A DNA stretch of 64,000 bases, taken from contig NZ_AP018560.1 in NCBI RefSeq assembly GCF_003967035.1, forward strand, positions 1,883,001 to 1,947,000, read 5' to 3'. Each line of letters begins with the position of its first letter. Position 1 is the first letter of the stretch. Source of the DNA: Aerosticca soli. GTDB lineage: Bacteria > Pseudomonadota > Gammaproteobacteria > Xanthomonadales > Rhodanobacteraceae. The notes under the pieces are model-generated. The model saw only the letters and a program-made list of their open reading frames with translations, was not told where the DNA came from and made no database searches. The translations under genes were made by a program, and so were the position numbers. Below, piece after piece: positions 28,676-38,070 of this stretch.

Positions 28676-29221
28676 GTCTGCCTCCCGCGTCATGTCCATG
28701 GGCCGGTGTGATCTCGCCGGGATTTTAGCAACGACCATGCCGCGGGGCCGGCGGCGGCAACCGCAAGGATGCCCGGCATCGACACCGACGATTTCCGGTC
28801 GGCGCTTGACGCGCACAGACACAAACTGACCGGCCAACGCACCCTTGCCCGACCTTGCCCACGGCGATTTTTTCGTGCTGGACTTGCCGCGCGGCAGCCG
28901 CTAACCTTGAGCTTCATACGTTGCGGCGATCCGCGCCTGAGTCTCTCGGGCGACCAGTCCGTACGCGACGAGGCATGTCGACGGGCGTCCGCTTGCAAGC
29001 GCTATCTCCCGCCTGACCTTGCCTTGAAGAGATACCGCACCGGCGGCCATTCCGGGACGTGACAGGCATCCGCGGGCTCCCTGATCGACGGGAGCCCGGG
29101 CACGTCCGGCATGGCGAGCGCAACGAGCACAGCGTCCGTACGCGCCGCCGGTGATCGCCCTGTGTCGCGAGAACCTTGCTGCATGCGCGTCCAGCCCATG
29201 CACCCTCAAGAATACGCATCG
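28676..29221. other. Gene-free 546-bp interval
   Basis: The only stretch above 300 bp without a supportable gene. Open frames in it (for example 28769-29062 plus and 28690-28998 minus) have no recognisable protein pattern, no credible SD, and arginine-rich shadow composition. It holds a perfect 9-bp hairpin (29073-29098) and must contain the promoters of the PilZ gene (leftward) and scpA (rightward). Local base composition is slightly lower in GC than the flanks. Confidence 0.7.
29073..29098 (+). other. Perfect 9-bp hairpin upstream of scpA
   Basis: CGGGCTCCC (29073-29081) and GGGAGCCCG (29090-29098) enclose the loop TGATCGAC. No T-run follows on either strand, so it is not a classical terminator; it could be a leader structure. 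Confidence 0.5.
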
Positions 29222-30103
29222 ATGACGTCCGAGCCAGTACCCGCGCCCGTGGAGCCTTTCGCGGCGCCCCAGCAGCAGGAAATGCCACTGGCGATCGTGC
29301 GCGGCGAACCGCTGCTCAAGATGCCGCAGGACCTGTACATCCCCCCGGATGCGCTGGAAGTGATCCTGGAAGCCTTCGAGGGGCCGCTGGACCTGCTGCT
29401 GTACCTGATCCGCCGACAGAACCTGGACATCCTGGACATCCCGATCGCCGAGATCACCCGCCAGTACATGGCCTACATCGACATGATGCGCGACGTGATG
29501 CGCCTGGAGCTCGCCGCCGAGTACCTGCTGATGGCCGCGATCCTGGGCGAGATCAAGTCGCGGCTGCTCCTGCCGCGCCCGCCCGTCGAGGAAGGCGCGG
29601 AAGAGGACCCGCGCGCCGAGCTGGTGCGTCGGCTGCAGGAATACGAACGCTTCAAGCAGGCCGCCGAGGATCTGGACGCCCTGCCGCGCATGGAGCGCGA
29701 CACCGTGCCGGCGCGCGCCGATGCCGGCGAGCACAAGGTGATCCGCCTGCCGCCGCCGCTGGAACTCAAGGAACTCCTGCTCGCGCTCAAGGACGTGCTG
29801 CACCGCGCCGAACTGTTCGGCCATCACGCGATCCGCCGCGAGGCGCTCAGTGTGCGTCAACGCATGGGCGAGCTGCTGCAAAGACTGGACGCGCACCGTT
29901 TCGAACGCTTCGAGCAGCTGTTCGATCCCGGCGAAGGCCGGCTCGGCGTGGTGGTGACCTTCCTCGCCCTGCTGGAGCTTGCCAAGGAAATGCTGATCGA
30001 AATCGTGCAGGAGGCGCCGCTGGCGCCGATCTACCTACGCGCCAAGGCCACCACGACGGAAGCAGACGACGACCGCTCGCCTGCCGCCCTGGCCGGCCCC
30101 TAG
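29222..30103 (+). CDS. scpA: Segregation and condensation protein A
   Basis: Kleisin subunit (293 residues) that bridges the SMC heads in the chromosome-condensing complex with ScpB. Family blocks are FEGPLDLLLYLIRRQNLDILDIPIAEIT, then LAAEYLLMAAILGEIKSRLLLPRP, and a C-terminal winged helix (VVTFLALLELAKE). The ATG at 29222 gives the N terminus seen in relatives (QQEMPLAIVRGEPLLKMPQDLYIPPDALEVIL shared block begins near residue 20); in-frame ATGs at 29183 and 29198 cannot be excluded because none has a strong SD. scpB follows after 27 bp. Confidence 0.93.
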   Translation: MTSEPVPAPVEPFAAPQQQEMPLAIVRGEPLLKMPQDLYIPPDALEVILEAFEGPLDLLLYLIRRQNLDILDIPIAEITRQYMAYIDMMRDVMRLELAAEYLLMAAILGEIKSRLLLPRPPVEEGAEEDPRAELVRRLQEYERFKQAAEDLDALPRMERDTVPARADAGEHKVIRLPPPLELKELLLALKDVLHRAELFGHHAIRREALSVRQRMGELLQRLDAHRFERFEQLFDPGEGRLGVVVTFLALLELAKEMLIEIVQEAPLAPIYLRAKATTTEADDDRSPAALAGP

Positions 30104-30130
30104 CGCTTGCCGACACCGATCCTAAGGCCC

Positions 30131-30811
30131 ATGCCGATCGAGCCATTGAAACCGATACTCGAGGCCGCCCTGCTCGCCGCCGGGCAGCCGCTCAGCCTGG
30201 TGCAGCTGTGCGCGTTGTTCGGCGAGGACGAAGGCGTCAGCCGCGAGGACGTCGCCCGCGCGCTGGAGGCGCTGGCCGCCGATTGCGCCGGGCGTGGCGT
30301 CGAGCTCAAGGAAGTCGCCTCCGGGTTCCGCTATCAGGTGCGGACGACGTTTCAGCCCTGGGTGGCCCGGCTGTGGACGGAAAAGCCGGCCCGCTACTCG
30401 CGCGCCCTGCTCGAAACCCTGGCGCTGATCGCCTACCGCCAGCCGATCACCCGGCCGGAGATCGAGCAGATCCGCGGCGTGGTGGTGTCCTCGAGCATCA
30501 TCAAGACACTGGAAGAGCGCGAGTGGATCCGCGTGGTCGGCCATCGCGACGTGCCCGGCCGGCCGGCGCTGTACGGCACCACCCGCGCCTTCCTCGATTA
30601 CTTCAACTTGAAGTCGCTGGACGAACTGCCGCCGCTGTCGGCCATCCGCGACCTGCAGGACCCGCAGCTGACCCTGGCCGAAGCCGCGGCCAGCCTCGGC
30701 CCGCCGGCAAGCGACGACGGCCCGCCGCGCGAGACCGCGGCGGCGACCGACTTGCCGGCCGAACCTTTCCCGGCGCGCGCCGACGGCGCCGCCACACATC
30801 GAGATTCCTGA
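30131..30811 (+). CDS. scpB: Segregation and condensation protein B
   Basis: A 226-residue protein with tandem winged helices that dimerises and binds ScpA. Recognised by [21 protein letters not shown] at the N terminus and by the second-domain block [32 protein letters not shown] followed by [16 protein letters not shown]. The C-terminal 40 residues are Ala/Pro-rich and variable. The ATG at 30131 is preceded by AAGG. It is followed by rluB after 14 bp; scpA-scpB-rluB is a widespread gammaproteobacterial order. Confidence 0.95.
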   Translation: MPIEPLKPILEAALLAAGQPLSLVQLCALFGEDEGVSREDVARALEALAADCAGRGVELKEVASGFRYQVRTTFQPWVARLWTEKPARYSRALLETLALIAYRQPITRPEIEQIRGVVVSSSIIKTLEEREWIRVVGHRDVPGRPALYGTTRAFLDYFNLKSLDELPPLSAIRDLQDPQLTLAEAAASLGPPASDDGPPRETAAATDLPAEPFPARADGAATHRDS

Positions 30812-30825
30812 GAGGAGCATTGCGC

Positions 30826-32112
30826 ATGACTGCGCCGCACAAAGCCGTGCTGTCTTTGAAACGTACACGCCCAGAAGGCGAACCGGCGCTGGAAGAGCGC
30901 CTGCACAAGGTGATGGCCAATGCCGGGCTCGGCTCGCGCCGGATGCTCGAACAGCGCATCCTGGCCGGCGAGGTGCAGGTCAACGGCACCGTCGCGGAGA
31001 TCGGCACCAGCGTGCGCGCCGGTGATCGCGTCACCTTCGACGGCAAGCCGTTCGTGGTCGCCACCGACACCCGCCACGAGGCCGAGGTGATCGCCTATCA
31101 CAAGCCCGAGGGCGTGGTCACCACCCGCGACGATCCGGAAGGACGCCCGACCGTGTTCGAACAGCTGCCGCGCATCAAGGGCGCGCGCTGGATCAGCGTG
31201 GGCCGGCTCGACATCAATACCACCGGCCTGCTGCTGCTCACCACCGACGGCGAGCTCGCCAATGCGCTGATGCATCCGCGCAACGGCCTGGAGCGCGAAT
31301 ACCTGTGTCGCGTGCATGGCGAGGTGCCCGACGAGGTGATCGAAAAACTCAAGACCGGCGTGGAGCTCGAGGACGGCCTGGCGCGCTTCGACGACATCGC
31401 CCTGATCAGCCGCGGCGGCAGCCACAGCTGGTTCCGCGTGGTGATCCGCGAAGGCCGCAACCGCGAGGTGCGCCGGCTGTGGGATTCGCAAGGCTTCCTG
31501 GTCAGCCGGCTCAAGCGCATCCGCTACGGCAACGTGACCTTGCCGCGCAACCTGCGCCGTGGCGATTTCCAGCCGCTGGATGAGGACAGCATCCGCGAGC
31601 TGCGCGCCGCCGCCGGCCTCGGTGCGCCGCAGCCGGTGCTGACCTTGAGCCCGGTGCTGCACCAGCGTCGCGCCAGTCGCGGCGTGGTCGAATACCGCCC
31701 GGAACGCGGCGCCGGCACCGCCTGGAGCGGCGCCTACCAGGACGAGGCACGCGAACTGCGCGCCTTCGACCGCATCCACGAGGAACCCTCGCGCGGGCGC
31801 GGCGGCAAGCCGGCGCGGCCCGGACGCGAGGTCAACGGCAACGTGCTCCGGCCCGAACGCGGCCCCAAGCAGCGCAAGAACAAGCGTGGCGTGGCGCCGG
31901 GCCAGGAGTTGCCCTCCGTGCGCACCTGGTTTGCCGGCGACAGCCGCGAGGGCGGCGGCGCGGCTGGTGCACGGCGGCCCGGCGGCGCCCGCCCCTTCGG
32001 CGGCAATCGGCCGCAGGGCGATCGCCCAAGCCAGCCACGGCCCGGCAACCGACCGCCGGGCAAGCGTCCGCCCGGTGGCGGTTCACGGCCGCGCGGCGGC
32101 CGGCGCGGCTGA
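30826..32112 (+). CDS. rluB: 23S rRNA pseudouridine-2605 synthase with long basic tail
   Basis: S4 RNA-binding domain (about 24-70, RLHKVMANAGLGSRRMLEQRI) followed by an RsuA-type pseudouridine synthase domain with catalytic Asp129 in SVGRLDINTTGLLLLT and NREVRRLWDSQGFLVSRLKRI. It would modify U2605 of 23S rRNA. SD AGAGGAG. The protein has 428 residues; from about 295 on, the tail is Gly/Arg/Pro/Lys-rich and of low complexity, ending RPPGGGSRPRGGRRG. Such tails occur on RluB of relatives and probably add nonspecific RNA affinity. Confidence 0.94.
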   Translation: MTAPHKAVLSLKRTRPEGEPALEERLHKVMANAGLGSRRMLEQRILAGEVQVNGTVAEIGTSVRAGDRVTFDGKPFVVATDTRHEAEVIAYHKPEGVVTTRDDPEGRPTVFEQLPRIKGARWISVGRLDINTTGLLLLTTDGELANALMHPRNGLEREYLCRVHGEVPDEVIEKLKTGVELEDGLARFDDIALISRGGSHSWFRVVIREGRNREVRRLWDSQGFLVSRLKRIRYGNVTLPRNLRRGDFQPLDEDSIRELRAAAGLGAPQPVLTLSPVLHQRRASRGVVEYRPERGAGTAWSGAYQDEARELRAFDRIHEEPSRGRGGKPARPGREVNGNVLRPERGPKQRKNKRGVAPGQELPSVRTWFAGDSREGGGAAGARRPGGARPFGGNRPQGDRPSQPRPGNRPPGKRPPGGGSRPRGGRRG

Positions 32113-32203
32113 AAACTTAAAACCGCCTTGCACGCGGCGCCCGCGCATCATACGGGGAAAACCTTGGGACGGTGCGCGGGGCGTCGGTGCCCTGCGGCGT
32201 GTC

Positions 32204-33013
32204 TCAAGGCAACTGCAGGGTGAAGGCGTCGGCGTCCATCCAGGCCGGGAAACGTTCGCGGTGGGCGAGCAGCGCGGCCGGATCGAGCGTGACCGTGGCC
32301 ACCTGCTCCTGCGCGCCGAATGCGATCATCATCTGGCCCTGCGGATCGATCGCCGCGCTGTCGCCGGCATAGGCCAGCCCATTGCCATCCACGCCGACGC
32401 GGTTGACGCCGACCACGTAGCTCAAGTTCTCGATCGCCCGCGCGCGCAGCAGCACGCGCCAGGGCTCGCGCCGCGGCGCCGGCCAGTTGGCGACGAACAC
32501 GGAAAGATCGTAATCCATGCCGCCCGGCGCGCCTTCCATGCGGCGATTGCGCAACCAGACCGGGAAACGCAGGTCGTAGCAGACCTGCGGCAACACGCGC
32601 CAGCCGTCGAGCTCGACGATGAGGCGCTCGCGCCCGCTGCCGTAGCGGGTGTGCTCGCCGGCCATGCGGAACAGATGTCGCTTGTCGTACGTGGCGAAGC
32701 TGCCGTCCGGGCGCATCCACAGCAGGCGGTTGTAGACGCGGCCGTCCTCGCCGCGTATGGCCAGGCTGCCGCACAGCACCGCGTCCATTTCCTCGGCCAG
32801 CGCCTTGAGCCAGGCCACGCCCTCGCCGTCCATCGTCTCGGCGCTGGCGCCGACGTCGTTGCTGAAGCCGGAGAGGAAAGTCTCCGGCAGCACGATGAGA
32901 TCGCTGCCGGCACAGCTGCGCACCAGCGCGCCGTAGTAGTCGCGGTTGGCCGGGGCGTCGTGCCAGCGGGTGGCACCCTGGACCAGCGAGACACGTAGCG
33001 GTTGCAGGCTCAT
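32204..33013 (-). CDS. yafV: Omega-amidase / nitrilase-family hydrolase (YafV-like)
   Basis: A 269-residue carbon-nitrogen hydrolase with the Glu-Lys-Cys triad Glu44 (VLPETFLSGFS), Lys111 (YDKRHLF) and Cys145 (QVCYDLRFP). YafV-type omega-amidases hydrolyse 2-oxoglutaramate and 2-oxosuccinamate. The ATG overlaps the stop of the aminotransferase gene by 4 bp. That pairing fits a known logic: glutamine-dependent transamination of 4-methylthio-2-oxobutanoate (KMTB) yields 2-oxoglutaramate, which the amidase removes, pulling methionine formation forward. The first gene makes the amide, the second destroys it. Confidence 0.92.
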   Translation of the reverse strand: MSLQPLRVSLVQGATRWHDAPANRDYYGALVRSCAGSDLIVLPETFLSGFSNDVGASAETMDGEGVAWLKALAEEMDAVLCGSLAIRGEDGRVYNRLLWMRPDGSFATYDKRHLFRMAGEHTRYGSGRERLIVELDGWRVLPQVCYDLRFPVWLRNRRMEGAPGGMDYDLSVFVANWPAPRREPWRVLLRARAIENLSYVVGVNRVGVDGNGLAYAGDSAAIDPQGQMMIAFGAQEQVATVTLDPAALLAHRERFPAWMDADAFTLQLP

Positions 33014-34155
33014 AGACGGCGCAGCCGCTCGGCGGCGGCCTCCAGGGTGGCATCGCTCTTGGCAAAGCACAGCCGGATCAGGCGCGTCCCCGGCGCCTGT
33101 GCGTAGAACGGCGTCAGCGGAATCGCCGCCACGCCGGCTTCACGCACCAGCCATTCACAGAAGGCGACGTCGTCCACGTCGCGGATCGCGGCGTAATCGA
33201 CGAGCTGGAAATAGCCGCCGGCCACCGGCAGCAGCTTGAAACGCGAAGGGGCGAGCAGCGCGCGGAAGCGGTCACGCCGGGCCTGGTAGAAGGCCGGCAG
33301 CCCGAGATAGTGCTCGGGCGCGGCGGCCAGGAACTCGGCGAACGCCGCCTGGGCGGGATGGAAGGTGCAGAAGGTCACATACTGGTGAACTTTGCGGAAT
33401 TCCGCCGACAACGCCGCCGGCGCCACCGCATAGCCGACCTTCCAGCCCGTGCAGTGGTAGGTCTTGCCGAAACTGGAGATGACGATGCTGCGCGCGGCCA
33501 GCTCCGGATGGCGCAGCACGCTCTGATGCAGCGCGCCGTCATAAACGATGTGCTCGTAGACCTCGTCGGCAAGCACCACGATGTCGGTATCGCGTACCGT
33601 TTCGGCCAATGCCTCCAGGTCAGCCGCCGACCACACCGCACCGGATGGATTGTGCGGACTGTTGGTAATGATCATTCGCGTGCGTGGAGTGATCGCCGCC
33701 CGCACGCGCGTCCAGTCGACGCCGAAAGCGGGAGGGTCGAGCGGCAGGTGCACGGCCTGCGCACCGGCCAGTTCGATCGCCGGCTCATAGCTGTCGTAGG
33801 CCGGATCGAACACGATCACCTCGTCGCCGGCGCGCACCAGCGCGGCGATGGCGCAAAACAGCGCCTCGGTGGCGCCGGACGTCACCGTGATCTCGCGCTC
33901 GGGGTCGGGTGTCCGGCCGTAGAGACGTGCGGTCTTGCGGGCGATTTCCTCGCGCAGGGGCGCGAGGCCGATGCCCGGTGCGTACTGGTTGCAGCCTGCG
34001 GCCATTGCCCGGCTCACCGCCTCGCGCAGCGGTTCGGGAGGATCGAAGTCGGGGAACCCCTGGCCGAGATTGAGCGCCCGGTGCTCCTGCGCCAACCGGC
34101 TCATCACGCTGAAGACGGTGGTGCCGACCTTGGGCAGTTTGGTGGATACGAACAT
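33010..34155 (-). CDS. ybdL: Methionine aminotransferase (YbdL-like, PLP)
   Basis: Class I PLP aminotransferase, 381 residues, family of YbdL and glutamine transaminase K. The PLP lysine is Lys231 in SSFGKTYHCTGWKVGY; other pocket residues are Asn169 (NSPHNPSG), Asp197 and Tyr200 (LADEVYEHIVYD), and the final Arg in GTRLIRLCFAKS. It transaminates methionine or aromatic amino acids against 2-oxo acids. Overlapping with the omega-amidase gene, it is probably part of a methionine salvage step. The nearby metH operon is not linked to it directly. Confidence 0.92.
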   Translation of the reverse strand: MFVSTKLPKVGTTVFSVMSRLAQEHRALNLGQGFPDFDPPEPLREAVSRAMAAGCNQYAPGIGLAPLREEIARKTARLYGRTPDPEREITVTSGATEALFCAIAALVRAGDEVIVFDPAYDSYEPAIELAGAQAVHLPLDPPAFGVDWTRVRAAITPRTRMIITNSPHNPSGAVWSAADLEALAETVRDTDIVVLADEVYEHIVYDGALHQSVLRHPELAARSIVISSFGKTYHCTGWKVGYAVAPAALSAEFRKVHQYVTFCTFHPAQAAFAEFLAAAPEHYLGLPAFYQARRDRFRALLAPSRFKLLPVAGGYFQLVDYAAIRDVDDVAFCEWLVREAGVAAIPLTPFYAQAPGTRLIRLCFAKSDATLEAAAERLRRL

Positions 34156-34222
34156 GTCGAGCCGTTTGGATGTCCAAATGCCAAGCCTAGCATGGCGCTC
34201 TTGACGGGCGATGCACGGCGTT

Positions 34223-35416
34223 TCACGGCGCTGCGACCTGCCCCGCCGCCAGTCGCGGCCGCACCATCGGTACGGTGAGCATGGTGCTGGCCACGGCCAT
34301 CAGCAGCAACGCGGTGAACGCCGCCGCGCTGATCACGCCGCGGTCGAGCAGGATGTTGGTGAAGATGATCATGATCAGCGCCTTGGTCTGCAGCAGCCAG
34401 CCGATCGTCCACGCCTCCCCGCGCCGCCAGCCGAGCACGCGCCCGGCCAGCGCCACGCCGGCGAGCTTGCCGATCACCGCGGCGGCAAGCAGCCATGCCG
34501 CGGCGATGAACACCGCCCAGCCGCCCACCGCCCAGCTGGTGCGCAAGCCCGTGGAAAGGAAGAACACCGGCATCAGCACCAGCAGCACGTGGTGGCGCAG
34601 CAGATCCAGCCTGGCCAGATCGAACCAGTCACGATCGAGCACCGCGCCAGCGAGGAACGCGCCGACCATGAAGTGCAGGCCGGCGTAATCGGCGGTGAAG
34701 CCGCACGCGGCCAGCCAGATCGGCAGCACGTACCAGCGGTCGGACTCGCGCAGCCGTCGCATCAGCGCGCGGAACGGCCAGGCCAGCACGATGAAACCGG
34801 CGATGAAGGCCAATTGCCGGCCGACCCGCGCCCAGTCGAGCAGGATCAGCGCCAGCACCGCCCAGATGGCCAGATCGTCCAGGCTCGCGTAGCGCAGCAC
34901 GCGCTGACCCAGCGGTGCCCGCAGGATGCCGAGCTTCTCCATCAGCAGCATCAGGATCGGCAGGGCGGTCACCGCGCAGGCCATGCCGACGCCGAGCACG
35001 AACTGCCAGCCGCGTCCCGCCGTGCCCAGCCAGCCGGCGCCGCTGGCGAGCAGGCCGAGCGCGGCGAGCGCACCGAGCAGCAGCGGAAAGCCCAGCGCGC
35101 AGGCGGCGGTGAGCACGGTCTCGCGCCGATGGCGCCAGCTCTGCTTGAGGTCCAGTTCGAGTCCGGCGATGCACACGAACAGCATTACCGCCCACCACGC
35201 CACACCGTTGAGGGTCTGGATCACCGCCGGGTTGAACACGGTGGCGTAGTAACGCGGGAAGGCCGCGCCGAGCACGCCGGGCCCGAGCACGATGCCGGTG
35301 AGGATCTGCACCACCACCAGCGGCGCGACATAGTCGGTGCGCCCGAGCCGCCAGATGAGATACGGCAGCCCGAAGATGATCGTCATCGCGATCAGGAAAG
35401 TCTCGCTGGTTCCCAT
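34223..35416 (-). CDS. Cation/proton antiporter of the CPA2 type
   Basis: A 397-residue polytopic protein with about 12 membrane segments. The block LTGIVLGPGVLG (near residue 40) and SLDDLAIWAVLA (near 175, the family's acidic D-D core) identify a monovalent cation:proton antiporter-2. There is no C-terminal Rossmann TrkA domain, so it is shorter than KefB/KefC. The ATG at 35416 follows a GGGGG SD. It is divergent from the GH31 gene across a 199-bp region. Ion specificity cannot be read from the sequence. Confidence 0.85.
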   Translation of the reverse strand: MGTSETFLIAMTIIFGLPYLIWRLGRTDYVAPLVVVQILTGIVLGPGVLGAAFPRYYATVFNPAVIQTLNGVAWWAVMLFVCIAGLELDLKQSWRHRRETVLTAACALGFPLLLGALAALGLLASGAGWLGTAGRGWQFVLGVGMACAVTALPILMLLMEKLGILRAPLGQRVLRYASLDDLAIWAVLALILLDWARVGRQLAFIAGFIVLAWPFRALMRRLRESDRWYVLPIWLAACGFTADYAGLHFMVGAFLAGAVLDRDWFDLARLDLLRHHVLLVLMPVFFLSTGLRTSWAVGGWAVFIAAAWLLAAAVIGKLAGVALAGRVLGWRRGEAWTIGWLLQTKALIMIIFTNILLDRGVISAAAFTALLLMAVASTMLTVPMVRPRLAAGQVAAP

Positions 35417-35615
35417 GGCGCCCCCTACTCGAAGCGGCGATTGTCGGCACGACCGTGCGACGCACGCAATCGGCGCGGAATCGCCGCGATGCAGCAATGC
35501 AAAGGCGGCATTCGGTCCGATGAATACGTATGCAGACGCGCCGGCGGAGACCGATGGCTGACTACCATCGCCGACAGCGCGCCCGATGCGATGGCGCCCG
35601 TCCAGGAGACCGCCC

Positions 35616-37943
35616 ATGTTCCGACGTCCGCTGCTCGAATGCCTGCTCGCGCTCGGCCTTGCGCTCGCGCCCGCCGTGCTCATCGCCGATACGCCGGCGG
35701 ATGCGGCACGCGCCACCCTGGAGGTGCCGCTGCGCGGCGACACTCTGCATGTGGAACTGATCGCGCCGAACATCGTGCATTTGAGCTATCGCACACAGGG
35801 CCAAGCGGCAGCGCCGACGCTGCTGATCGACCCGGCATGGCAGCCGAAGGCACCGGCGGATGTCCGTCGCGATGCGTCGGGCAACGCGCTGTCCACGGCG
35901 ACGCTGCGCGTGCAATGGGAGGACAAGTCGCACGCGCTCGCGATATCCGGCGCCGATGGCCGCACGCTGTTGCGCGTCGACGATCCGGCCGCGCTCGCGC
36001 ATGGCGAGCTTTCCGTGCGTCACGGCGCCGGCCAGCCGCTCTACGGGGTCGGCGGCTACGACGCCTTCCAGACCGATGTCTCCGCGGGATTGCTGCGCCA
36101 GGGCCAGCTGCGCGCCGAAGCCGGTCAGCAGGGCAACGCCGGCGCGCCGCTGGTGTGGAGCACCGCCGGCTACGGCGTGCTGCTCGATGCGCTGGGCGCG
36201 GACGTGCGCCTGGACGGCGATCGCATCGCGCTCAAGAACACGCACGCACGCGATGCCTATCTCATCGTCGGTCGTCCGGCGGCTATCTTCGCCGGCATCG
36301 CGCAGCTCAGCGGCCGCACGCCACTGTTTCCGAAATGGGCGATGGGGTTCACCAACAGCCAGTGGGGCATCGACGAAAAGGAGCTGCTCGCCATCGTCGA
36401 GGGCTATCGCAGCCGGCACATTCCGCTCGACAACTTCACCCTCGACTTCGACTGGAAGGCCTGGGGCGAGGACTGGGGCGAGTTCCGCTGGAACGAGAAC
36501 AAGTTTCCCGATGGTCCGAGCGGCAAGCTGAAGGCCATGCTCGATCCGCACGGCGTGCATCTGACCGGCATCATGAAGCCGCGCATCCACGTCGATACCG
36601 TCGAGGGCCGCTATGCCACCGCGCATGGCTTCTGGGCCGCGGCAAGCCAAGAGGCACCGGATTATTTCTCGAAGAAACCGGTGCGCGAGCTCGACTTCGA
36701 CAAACCCGAAGTGCGTGCGTGGTTCTTCAACGATCACCTCAAGCACAGCTTCGACACCGGCATCGTCGGCTGGTGGAACGACGAGGCCGACGACATCGGC
36801 AGCAACACCCAGTTCACCAACATGCAGCGGGCGATGTACGAAGGCCAGCGCGCGCATTCGCCGCTGCGCGTGTGGTCGATCAACCGCAATTTCTATCTCG
36901 GCGCGCAGCGTTATGCCTACGGGCTGTGGTCGGGCGACATTCCCACCGGCTTTGCCAGCATGGCTGGTCAGCGCGCGCGCATGCTGAGCGCGATCGACGT
37001 CGGCGCCATGCAGTGGGGCATGGATGGCGGCGGCTTCAAGGACGGCACGCCGACGCCGGAGAACTACGCGCGCTGGGTTCAGTTCGGCGCGTTCACGCCG
37101 ATCTTCCGCGTGCACGGCGTGCTCGGCCAGAAACGCCAGCCGTGGGTGTACGGACCGGTGGCGGAAAAGGCCGCGAGCGCGGCGATTCGTCTGCGCCAAT
37201 CGCTGGTGCCCTACATCTACAGCTACGAATACGCGCGCCGCACCGGCGGCGTCGGCTTGGTACGGCCGCTCTTTTTCGACTGGCCGGACGATGCCAACCT
37301 GCGCAACGACGTCGAGGCCTGGCTGTTCGGCGACTGGCTGCTGGTCTCGCCGGTGGTCGAGCAGGGCCAGCGCGAGAAGGCGATCTACCTGCCCGCCGGC
37401 GACTGGCTCGACTGGTTCACCGGCGAACGTCTCGAAGGCGGCCGGCGCATCGTCCATCACGCCGATGCGGAGGGCTGGAGCGACATCCCGCTGTATGTGC
37501 GCGAAGGCGCGATCATCCCGATGCAGGCGCCGGAGGATTACGTCGGCCAGCATCCGCTGAGCGAGCTCACCGTGGAGATCTTCCCCGCCGCACGCGAAAG
37601 CCGCTTCACCTACTACGACGATGACGGCAGCACCTATGCCTACGAACGCGGCGAGGATTTTCGCCAGACCTTCACCGTGCGGCGCGACGACGACGGCGCG
37701 CATGTCGATCTCGCCGCCACCCAAGGCGCTTACCGGCCGGCGCTGAAGACCTACCTGCTGAGAGTGCACGGCATCGCCGCTGTGCAGGTCGCGGACGCCG
37801 CCGGGCTGAAGCGCTACGACGATCCCGACACCCTGCAGAAAGCGGCGGAGGCCGGCTGGGCCAGCGGCCGCGACCGCTTCGGCGAGGTCACCTGGATCCG
37901 CCTGCCGGCCGGCGATGCGCATCGACTGCTGCTGACGCCGTGA
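35616..37943 (+). CDS. Secreted/periplasmic glycoside hydrolase family 31 (alpha-glucosidase-type)
   Basis: A 775-residue GH31 enzyme with signal peptide (residues 1-20, LLALGLALAPAVLIADT). It has an N-terminal beta-sandwich, a catalytic barrel and a C-terminal beta domain. The proposed nucleophile is Asp389 in GWWNDEADD and the acid/base candidate is Asp470 in QWGMDGGGF; FTLDFDWKAWGEDWG gives the metal/sugar-facing strand. The ATG at 35616 has SD AGGAGA eight bases away. It leads a locus with a second glycosidase and a sugar transporter, pointing to uptake of alpha-linked oligosaccharides after extracytoplasmic cleavage. Alpha-xyloside or alpha-galactoside specificity is not excluded. Confidence 0.9.
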   Translation: MFRRPLLECLLALGLALAPAVLIADTPADAARATLEVPLRGDTLHVELIAPNIVHLSYRTQGQAAAPTLLIDPAWQPKAPADVRRDASGNALSTATLRVQWEDKSHALAISGADGRTLLRVDDPAALAHGELSVRHGAGQPLYGVGGYDAFQTDVSAGLLRQGQLRAEAGQQGNAGAPLVWSTAGYGVLLDALGADVRLDGDRIALKNTHARDAYLIVGRPAAIFAGIAQLSGRTPLFPKWAMGFTNSQWGIDEKELLAIVEGYRSRHIPLDNFTLDFDWKAWGEDWGEFRWNENKFPDGPSGKLKAMLDPHGVHLTGIMKPRIHVDTVEGRYATAHGFWAAASQEAPDYFSKKPVRELDFDKPEVRAWFFNDHLKHSFDTGIVGWWNDEADDIGSNTQFTNMQRAMYEGQRAHSPLRVWSINRNFYLGAQRYAYGLWSGDIPTGFASMAGQRARMLSAIDVGAMQWGMDGGGFKDGTPTPENYARWVQFGAFTPIFRVHGVLGQKRQPWVYGPVAEKAASAAIRLRQSLVPYIYSYEYARRTGGVGLVRPLFFDWPDDANLRNDVEAWLFGDWLLVSPVVEQGQREKAIYLPAGDWLDWFTGERLEGGRRIVHHADAEGWSDIPLYVREGAIIPMQAPEDYVGQHPLSELTVEIFPAARESRFTYYDDDGSTYAYERGEDFRQTFTVRRDDDGAHVDLAATQGAYRPALKTYLLRVHGIAAVQVADAAGLKRYDDPDTLQKAAEAGWASGRDRFGEVTWIRLPAGDAHRLLLTP

Positions 37944-38070
37944 GGCAACGACCGCTGTTGCACCGCCGCTACCGTCCCGATCGACGGCATGCCATAAAAC
38001 AAAAAAAGGAACTTTACGGTGCATCCATGATGAACCATCGACCTTTGCACACTTGCTGCTGGATTCGGTC

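Noticed and set aside
28769-29062. 97-codon frame in the gene-free interval
   Set aside because: No SD, no recognised pattern, composition of non-coding GC-rich DNA.
34211-37624. 1137-codon open frame across the antiporter and GH31 genes
   Set aside because: Runs antisense to one recognised gene and in the wrong frame over another; Arg/His-rich with no motif.
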